Assembly: GCA_012845835.1 (NCBI GenBank)
Contig: JABAKD010000027.1
Coordinates: 5,697,465-5,761,464, forward strand
Direction of reading: 5' to 3'
Source of the DNA: Undaria pinnatifida
Lineage: Eukaryota; Sar; Phaeophyceae; Laminariales; Alariaceae
DNA length: 64,000 nt
Below the pieces are notes generated by a model. The model was given only the letters and a program-made list of their open reading frames with translations. It did not search any database and was not told the origin of the DNA. Shown here one piece after another: positions 31,916 through 42,200 of this stretch (its first letter is position 1; every line of letters starts with the position of its first letter). The translations under genes were made by a program, and so were the position numbers.

Positions 31916-33040
31916 TACCATTCCCTTAGAAGACGTATCGTCAGTCGCTCCCTGGACTCGCTCGCGCATGCTCATCCGTCGCCTGGAAACGCACCTCCTT
32001 ACCGTGTCACATCCAAGATAGCACAGCAACTACGGGTCATCCCACGGTACGTACGGGTGCAGCAGATTCTAAGCATTTTCTGAGCTCTCAACATGAGGAG
32101 CAAGCTCAACATCAACATCACCCGAAACACGACTTTGAAGGCATTCGTTCGGGCAATCCCACCCACGCTTCCATGCGCCACTCCAAAACCACATGTACTG
32201 GTAGCACCATCAGACTAACCGGTAGTTCCTTTTACGGGAGGAGCTCAACCGTAACGTTACCAGGAACGGTTCCGCCCATTAGGGGCGACCCCTATATTGG
32301 GACGACTCCTACTATTGTACTAATATAAATGTTACTAGGACGACTTCAAAGACGCGTTTCTGGACAAAGGGGAGAGTGCAAACGCCGTGCGAGCGACATG
32401 CCAACGGAAACATCTCGACGACATCTTCCCAATGCCGCGATTTTCGTTGTGTGCGCAAGCTCCGTGCGGGCCAAGAAGCGGATAGAAAACGCCACTATTA
32501 GCAACAGGCCTATTTCCTGCCCCCGTCCCCCCCCCCCGCCGATCTGCCGCTACGAAAACGCCCAACCGCCAGATCCAACACCGATCCACGTAAGATCGAC
32601 AAGAAAAACACGCGGGGGCCAATCCCGCCCATATATCTGCTATAAGCACGCTGCGTCCGTAAACGGGACGCGTGGTCAATGGTCCAACGACTAAGGCCAG
32701 CAACAAATGAGTACCCCCTCCCCCTCCCCCCGCGCCCCCGCCCATGCCGCACTACAAACTTTGCACTACAAACTACAAGTTTGTACGCATGTGTGTACAC
32801 CTTGTCCATGGCACCGCCACCACAATCGCCACCGAGCTATGGGTGTACGCGTGGGTACAACAGCCGTTGCTGTACTACAATTTTTCATGTATGAGCACAA
32901 GTCAGAGATACCCCTCCCTCCCCCAAGCGAGGGTCTATGGTCCTCCGGATTACGGCCATGCATGATACGTTGGTCACGACTACGGCCACGCATGAATTGA
33001 GTACGCCCCCCCTTCCCTCCAGAAAAAAAACGCCGCCGCA
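31916..33040. other. No gene seen; 3' flank of BCKDK-like gene
   Basis: No supported gene. This is the region downstream of the kinase gene ending at 33041. No obvious polyadenylation site was singled out. Confidence 0.3.
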
Positions 33041-33215
33041 CTACAAGCGGACGTGCGAGTACACGTCTTCATCGATACCGTAGTCGGTGTCCTTTGGCCA
33101 AACGAGGGGCTCGAGGCGAGTGCCGCGGCGGCTGAGACGGAGCGTGGCGTTGGTGCCTTGCCCCGCCATCGTGTCCAGCTTCAGTTCACCGCCGAAATTT
33201 CGCGCGTACAGGCGA
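33041..33215 (-). CDS. BCKDK-like gene, exon 5
   Basis: Completes the G2 box with SRLYARNFGGELKL, then GTNATLRL and a hydrophilic tail ending SHVRL and TAG at 33043-33041. The acceptor TTTGTGTCAG is clear. Confidence 0.9.
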
Positions 33216-36200
33216 CTGACACAAATAAAAGCGGCCAAAAAACGCGGGGCGATCGGGTCGTGTTAGGAACGCACGGGCTCAGAGGGTGGTCGGGGCATAG
33301 CAACGTCCGGGGGGGGGGCGCGGGGGGCGGTGCTGGAGGAGAGGCAGGTATACACGGCTCATACAAGTAAAAGCGGAAACAAGGTGGTGGCAGTAATGTA
33401 CGGGATTAGAGGGTGGGTCGGTACATACCAATGAGCGAAGGGGGGCGGGGGGGGGGGGGGGGGGGAGGGGGGAGGAGCGGCGCGCGCATTTTTTTGTTCG
33501 TTTTGTTCTTGCTTTCATCCTCGGTCGAATGATGCGGGTAAAAGCGAGGCTTAAGCTCAGCACACCTCCAAATACGTGTCGCGTGTCAACTTCAACGCGG
33601 TTGCCGAAACAAGGCTGCTACCGTGGCAGGTGGCTTAGACACAAAAAAACAGTCAAAATGCGATACTTCTTGGTTATGTATTAGCAAGGCGATCAGGTGG
33701 TGGCAACTTACGGGAGGGCAGGTTGGTGCTAAGCAACGCAAGGGGGTGGGGGTGGGGGTGGGGGTTGTTGCGATACATCGTGCGCTACATTGTTACCCAT
33801 GTTATAGGGGACAGCAACGGGGGGGGGGGGGGGGGGAGGTGCAATTCAACACCGTTGGGCACATTGCGGCTTAGTAACTAACCGCGGCATAGCAAGAAGG
33901 TACCGTGGGACTGTCGGGCATTTGACCAATTTCGAACTGTACCTCTGTATGGGGGGAAAGACTACTCGAAACTAGTGTGGTATCATAGTTACCGTAGTCA
34001 AAAGAGTTGACCAGGGGGTGCCAACTGCAAAACAAAAACGCCTCCCTAGTACCGTCGTAGCCTTACGAACAATAATTGCTGTGCGACACTGTTACGGAGG
34101 ACGATAGTAAGTAGGACCAAATATTGTTAGTAACATTAGATAAATATATAGGTTTTTGTGTCCACCGTAGGTCCTATTTACTAGGGTCCCCCGTAATAGT
34201 GTGGTTTCATAGTTACAGTAGTCAAAAGAGTTGACCAGGGGGGGCCAACTGCAACACAAAACCGCCTCCTTAGCACCGTCGTAGCCTTACGAAAAATTAT
34301 TGCTGTACGACACCATCCACCCCTGCATGCTGGCCTAAAAAATAAAACAATGTCAGGGTTGCAAGCAGAGCAGGGCTAACACACCTGAGAGGGAGACCGT
34401 AGCCTAGGCCGGCGAGAGGAGGGGGCTTGTCCTTCGAGTTGCCGCCATTGGCCAGGTAGGACTTCTTTACGGCGGCTCCCGCCGTGGTGTATAGGTAGCT
34501 CCATACCTGAGGGGGTTGCAGCACGCACGCACACAGGCCGGCGGAAAGCGGCAAGAGAAGGCCACCAAAAAGAGCAAACTAGGGTAAACGTACTGTACAA
34601 AAGCGGCGAATGTAAAAAAACTAACATGCGGGGCGAAAAACCTGCAAAAAAATATCACCATCGTTACACTGGGGGGCTACGACAGGAGGTCGGTTCATTC
34701 CAGGGCTTCCGTCATGTCGGCTACCCTTCGTATGGATTTTTCATCTTATGCGTTATTTGCGAATTTTCTGTTTCGCGGTAAACACCACCATCGCCACGGA
34801 ATCGTTTCTTATTCCTCGCCAAAAAGTATGTTACCAAGTCCGGTTTTGAAGGAGGGACAGAGCCACGCACGCGCACGAGTGGTCTATACTCGGTAACGAA
34901 CGTGGGGGCCTAACACTACTAATACAACACCGTAGCCTTTATGCTTACCCGTTTTGTACTTCTGCAACAACGACCCTACGCTAAAAATGGAAGCAGCTTG
35001 CCAAAAACGTGGGTACAATTTGGAATTGGTTAAACCCCCACAGCGCTCCTTTCAGTCACCCCTCGCCGAGAAGAGGGTGCCGCGAACGAACGAGACGTGC
35101 CAACGACCCCTTCTGGAACCCGTACTCCCAAATGGAAAAAATGTTGATGGCGTGCAGAACAAGCCGAACTCTCAGGGATGGGAGCTGGACGCAGTTCACG
35201 GTGAGCTACTAGAGTAAAGCTCAACTAATTGACTTACCTGGCAGTCTTTACTAATAAGCACCACACGTCGAGCCACAAAACGCGACAGTAGGAAGAGTGC
35301 ATAGAGGCAACACCCCGCAAACCACCGCGACTAAACCAACAGCAACGCCTAGCCACCTATAAACTAGTCGGTGAATAAGCCAACTATTAACTCCCGGGTA
35401 ATCCGCCACCACACCAACTGCAACAACTAGTAAGTGACTAAAACACACTACTGTAGTACCTGGTGACTAATAAACTAGCCAGCCAACTTTGCAACGCTCT
35501 GCCAAATGCAAGAAACGACCCGTAACTTCCAACACACCTTGTCAGTAGCGTCCACCGGAATGCCCCCGCCCTTATCCGCCACGACGAGCATCACATCCTC
35601 CGCACCGTAAGTCTTCACAGAGATATTTACCGCAGGTACCTTGGCGAAAACAATCGGCGCGCGGCTCCCCGCCTCCCCCCCCTCCTTGTCAACGCCATCC
35701 GCTCCTCGTTGCTCCACGCGAGCGTCCTCCTCCCCGACCACATCCATCTTCTCCTCTGCGCTTCCACCCCCACCGCCTCCGTGGGTTTGCATGGTAGCAC
35801 GCATAGCATTTTTAAGCAATTCCAGCACCACGTAGTGCACATATTCAGGTACCGCGGCTACCAGCCCATCCCCCGCGCGATCAACGCTCATGCGGATCTC
35901 GGGGCAAGCTCCGAGCGCGTGGCAGCAGATGGACGCAGCTTCCATCGCCGCCCTCTGAGCGATCTCCGTCAGGCTTACTCCGCGTTGCACCAGGCCTACG
36001 AAGCCTTCCCTCGGGGGCGCCGAGAGCGCGAGGTAGTGTCCGCAGAGGAACCGCATGGCCACTCGGTTCTGGGCCAACGAGATAAGAGATGGCGGGGAGG
36101 GAGGGAGCGGGAGTTAGCGACACGAGGAAGCTTTCTTGTAGCAGGCAAAGAGGGGGATTAGGGGTTGTGGGGGGTATAAATAACACCTATTGATTGTATC

Positions 36201-39200
36201 GAGAATAGGGGGGAATGCAACATTAAATATTGTCGGACAGGCCAACGAATTCTTCCCCGGGGGGGGGGGGGGAGGTGGGGGGAGAGCGCGAGGTAGTGTC
36301 CGCAGAGGAAACCGCGTGGAAACCGCGTGGCCACTCAGTTCTGCACCATCAAGAGAAGAGAGGGCGCGGGTGGTGCAACGGGAGTAGCAGCTGGCATTGC
36401 AGACGCGCTAGAGGTTCATCTTGTGGAAGCTAAAATAGCGCACAGGCACCATAATACGATGCCATAGGCCGTTCTGATCGTCGACATACAGTAGTGGTTC
36501 CTCTATAAGCGCCAGTATGTGCCAGCCTGAAATAGGGGCACTATAGCGGCAACCAGCACTACTCCGCATACTGCCACTACCGGGTTTTCCCACCTGAGCA
36601 ACGCGACTTCGCAGGCACTATCACGGGCAACCGGCACTACAGAGGAACCACTACTCTGCAGCAATGCTAAAGTCTCGGACAATCCATTATGCACAACGCA
36701 CCTGGTAAAAATCGTCTAAAAAGCCCTGCACACGCTCCAGCCCCGCCCTTTCCTCCACCGCGACGCCTCTCAGCAGGTCCTGCAGACCGCACGCCATCAG
36801 CAGCACGGTGTCGTCGCCCAGCGCCTGCACCCTACCTACCGTTTCCGTAAACGCCGCCACCTGGTCCTTGTCGTGTGGCCTCGGGGTCTCCTGCAACTCC
36901 CGAAAGCTCTGGAGGTAGTCCTCGCGTACTCTTGCGACATGAGGCATTTTGGTCAGCCCTGTGTCCTCCATCTGTGGGTGAAAGGGTTGACGCGGAACGC
37001 CGGGGGGAGGCGTGTGCGCCACGAAGGGGGGGGGGGGGGGGGGGAAGGAAGGGGTCAGGATCCAATACACAACAACTACTATTGGGGTGTGTACCTATCG
37101 AAGCGTGTACGCCGCGGAGGGCGCGGGGGGGGGGGGGGTTAGTGCCCATTACACGAAAAACACTATTGAGGCGTGTGCACCACGAGGGGGGAGGGGGTGG
37201 TGGTGAGGTTCAGTGTCCAAAACACGAAACTATACTATTATTAGCGGTACTACGAGTACTGACCTGTTATCTGTCCAAGTTTGGGATTAATTCCTCGACC
37301 AGAAAGATAACTAGAGTTTTCGCCTCTGGCTTAATTAAAAGAACAGTAAGAGAATTTCGTCGAAAGTAATACTTGCAAGCTGCGTGTAATGCTTCGATCG
37401 CGTGTGCTGCGGGGTGTTACCGACCTCATGAAAGGATCACATACCGCCGCATAACACTCAAGACAACAACATAACACACCTTCTTGGAACATTTTCTAGG
37501 GCAACATAACACACCTTCTTGGAACATTTTCTAGGGCAACATAACACACCTTCTTGGAACATTTTCTAGGGCAACATAACACACCTTCTTCGAACATTTT
37601 CTAGGGCAACATAACACACCTTCTTGGAACATTTTCTGGGGTGGCTTTTTTCCACAGCGGGGAGGGTGCAAAGGCCGAGCGACCCGTTCATGCGACAAAT
37701 CTCGACGAGATCTTCGCACACCCGCCATTTTCGTTGTGGGTGCGTCTCCCTGGTTTTGTTGGAGAAAATCAGGCTTTGATAATCATTCAAGGGGGGGAGA
37801 GTGGTGCTATCTTGCATGTTACACGGTAGGAAATAGGACTCCGCTGGGTGATAAAACCGGTTTTTTTCCCCGGTTTTGTTGGAGAAAATTAGGATTTGAA
37901 GTTCATCCCCAAAAGGAGGGGGGGTCGTTTTCTTGGGTGGTACACGGTAGGAACGTGATTCCCCTGGGTGATCAAACCGGGATTCATAACCCTTTTACTC
38001 AATACTCCGAAACTAGTCTACGCTATTTCCAAGTAATATGTTCGCAAAAACGTGTTCTCAGTTCTCGAGGATTGTTTATAACGGGACGATTATAAAAAGA
38101 CACGCCACCCTATACGAAATCGTTCTGCGCACAGAGACACTAACATTACCCCTCCTTGGATGGGGACAATTTTATATACACAATTTTTTACAAGACTTTC
38201 TAAACTTTCAAGTTTCGAGATGATGCCATCCCATGTCATAGCCTCGTCGTGACTTGTAGAAGACACAACCAGACGGAAGTTGTCGACGGTCTAATGTTTG
38301 CTCTGACACAATCGGATGATCGGAGTTGTCGCGGTAGGATCCATTTTTGGTCACAAGACTGCTGTAAAAAAAAACTACAACCAAATAATCGCAGGGGAGT
38401 ATCAGTTATCATGGTAGCGAAAATATGCTTCGGTTTCACGTGCAATAGAACGTTCAAGGTGGGCAACGTTACAGCAGCTGCAGTGGTAAAAATGGTTGTC
38501 TCCCAGCGTTCGTCTCGTTCGTGTCGTCTCCACCGCACCCACCCCCAGAACGGAAAAAAAAAACTTCACATATTTGACAGATCACGTCCCCATTTACCGC
38601 CTGTGTCTTGCAGGGCAGATTCATCCCTAAACGATGTGATCACGTTGTACGACGGTGTGCAGGCGTACGATCTACACGTTCAAATACATGTTTCCCAGTT
38701 CGGATCTGAACTGCATAGATCCTGCACAACATATCATGACGACAGAGAGACGTTATAATAGGACCCGGAGTGTCACACACAGCTTGCACAGATTGAGTTT
38801 CGACGAAATCTTCGATCTCACAGCTGGAGTGTTTTTGTATTTCTATAGTAGGACCCAGACGACCTAGATCGTGTTCTGTCCGATGGGATTTTCCAGGGTA
38901 GTCCTCGGTACCGGTTTTTTTTCACGGTACCAGATCGGACGGTATTGCGAAATGACGGTACTTTTCAAACGGTTGACGGTATTTCGATTTCTCACGGTAC
39001 CACTTTTGGCGGTACACGGTATCGCCGAATTTGACGGTACTTTTTCGGCGGTATCGAAAAGTGACGGTACTTTCTAGACGGTAGACGGTTTTTCGATATT
39101 TGACGGTACTTTTTTGGCGGTACTGCAAAACGACGGTACCGGTCCCGGTACTGCCAAATTTGACGGTACTTTTTTTAGGGTACTGAAATACTGCGGTTCC

Positions 39201-42200
39201 GCCACTGAGAAATACAGAATTACGAATGACGAAATACTTGACAGTACCTGCCGGGCGGCGATCAAGCATGCCGGCACCACCCCGCTGATGTTCCTGCATA
39301 CCTATATAGAACGGACGAATAGAGGCTAGACTAATCGTCGAACCGTCAAGCTGACAAACTCACCAGCCTCACGCGAAACAACATTTAGACATTTAGCACC
39401 AAAATAAGACAATAAAACAATACTACTACTGTAAACAATAAAACAATAAAACCTAAAACATGAAAACATTCAATGAAAACCATCACCCTACAATCTTTGA
39501 CGGTTCTGAATATGACGGTTTTTCTGAACGGGAAACGGTACTTCGCTTATTTGACGGTACTTTTATGGCGGTGCTGCAAAATGACGGTACTTTTTAAACG
39601 GTTGACGGTTTTTCGATTTTTGACGGTACCGCCTTCGGCGGTACACGGTTTGCCCAAATATGACGGTATTCCGCCGAGTACCGGGACCGACGTACAGCAC
39701 GGGAAAATTACCTCGGGAATTTTCCCGAGGACTACCCTGGGATTTTCCAATATTTGCTGTACGAACAGATGTACAATCAATGCTGGACAGATGAGATGTC
39801 AGATGCACACAGGCACTGCCTGTAGCTCCACTCGTGCGAAACGATAAATGAGTGGTGGTTCGATCGACTGCTGGTCGTGGGTGTCGTCTGCTGTACCTGG
39901 AACTCCTTTAGTCCCGGAAAAAAAAGAGTCTGTTCGCGGCAGGATGGAACACAGCTGCTGTGTCATCAGGTGTCTGCTGTGCCATCAGGTGTGTGTCGCT
40001 CAAACTTATCAATAGTATTAGTTTTTATTCTTTGGTATGAGGCATACCAAAGCAGTCAGGGCGTGTACAAACGGAACATTTTGAACCTGCTGATGCCTCA
40101 TCAGTCATCAGTCATGAGGTGTCTGCTGTGTCATCAGTCATCAGTCATCAGGTGTCACTTGTGTCATCAGTCATCATTCATGAGGTGTCTGCTGCGTCAT
40201 CAGGTGTGGGTCCGTCGAAGTTACTACGGAGTATTAATTAATACTCAGTATTAAATGATAACAATTTTAGTTTTTTGCTTTTTGATGAGACAATGATGAA
40301 GTCAGGGCGCGTATGTACAACCTGAGGGTTTAGAACCTAACAAAAAAAATAAAAAAATAATAAATTAAAAAGAGAATCGAAGAGATAAAGATAATGAATC
40401 TTCAGATTCACTCTTCTATCGGACTGGCCAAATGTAACACCGAGTTACCAAGAGACTGCTTTCCCTAGGGCTGTGACTTGGATGGATTGGAGTTCCGTTA
40501 TTAGTTGGCTCGACTAAAGTCAGGCGAGCGAAGCGAGCCTAACCCCCCCCCCCCCCCCAGCCGAGGGGGCCCTGCTGGAGGCGCCCCCGGAGGGCGCTTC
40601 CGGAGGATCCCGCTCAAGGCGCCGCCCGAGGCAAAAATTAAGCTACCTTGTATTTGGCTTCATTTTTACGCAAAAAGTAATTACAAAACGTCGTACAGCA
40701 GTAGTTAAGCACTGGTTTACATATAAGAAACAGGTGAACTAAAAAAAAAACGTCGTACAGTATTGGTCTTGAGGTGTAACGGCATACCCGGTAGATCGAT
40801 ATGCCAGAAACAGGGATACGCCGACCCTGTTTGGGGATCCCTCATTGTCGTCGTACCTGTACACACTCGTGTGACAGGCAATAACAAATCATTGCAGTTG
40901 TTCTCACACTAACCCAGCGCCAAAACCGAGTCCGTGGACACTGGAGGAGCTGGCCCCAATAACTTTGGAGTGTGGACACCCTCCCCTTTATTTTCAGGGC
41001 TGGGCGCCGCCCCTAGGACAGCTGGAGGGTGTACCAGTGCCGTACTCCATCTCGGCCGTTTACTCGCATTCGGTTCTTGTAGTTTTTAGCTTGTTTGATT
41101 TGTTTTGTCACACGCTTGCTGCGATTGGACGCCTTTCTCTTCCCCCCCCCCCCCAAACAAAAAAGCTTGTTCGTTCTTTTGTTTGCTTTTAGATTTTGCT
41201 TTTCCTCGTTTGTTTGTGCGGGCCGGCCCTCAGACCGGTGCTAATGGAAAGCCGATGTTAAAAAAAAAGGGGGAGTTTCCGAACATCCCAGCCGAACTTT
41301 GCCTGGACGGTCGTTCAAAGCTCGCATTTTTGTTCAAACTCTCCAATTTTTCCGGAAAAAATGGACTTCTCGCGGCGATCTTCTCCAGCATCTGCTTGAT
41401 AAATTACCAACCAGATCTCAACCAGATGTTGCATTAGACGCGGCGTCATTTCGTGTGCTTCACGTGCGTCGTTCGACGGAATCAACGACAGCGTCGTGAA
41501 ATCTGAACGTGGCGAGCCCGTTAGGGGCTCCGACCCTCCCTTGGTGTACAGCAGTGCTCACTTTACGGCCGGTGATGTGTCACGGTGTTGTCAGGGTATC
41601 GATAAGGTACGTGAGGGTTTCGTGTGCCACGGGCGTTCTCGTCGTCGCAATGTGGGAAACATCACGACTAGAAGTAGCAGCAGCGGCAGCAGCAGCGGTA
41701 GTCTCCAAGATCTCGCATCGGTTGTCTCGCCTTCGCCATACCCATTCCCAGAACGAAAAAAAAAAAAGCCCCACATTTGTTGGGCAGCTGTACAGCAATT
41801 GATTGTTGATGTGATAACAATACCACCAACGAGAGCGTACGTACAGGTAGTGCCTGTAGGTCTACTCGTCGGAGGTATTACAAAGTAACGGGCCCCCTCT
41901 GGAACGCCCATATGTGCCCGCCGGAAATACCGGCACTAAACTTATGACGCCAACCGGCACTAAACTTATGACGCCAACCGGCACTAAACTTATGACGCCA
42001 ACCGGCACTGCATACAACTAGCCCTAACCCTAACCCTACCCCTACCCCTACCCCATACTCAAACATAGTATACCGATGAGTGCCCCCTAGTAACGTCACT
42101 GGGGTGAAATGGATGAAAAAAACGCAACAATGTGTGTCTGACATACTGCCACTACAACCAGTACGTACTGGTTGCTCTCATTTGTGCCAAGGGATTTCGA

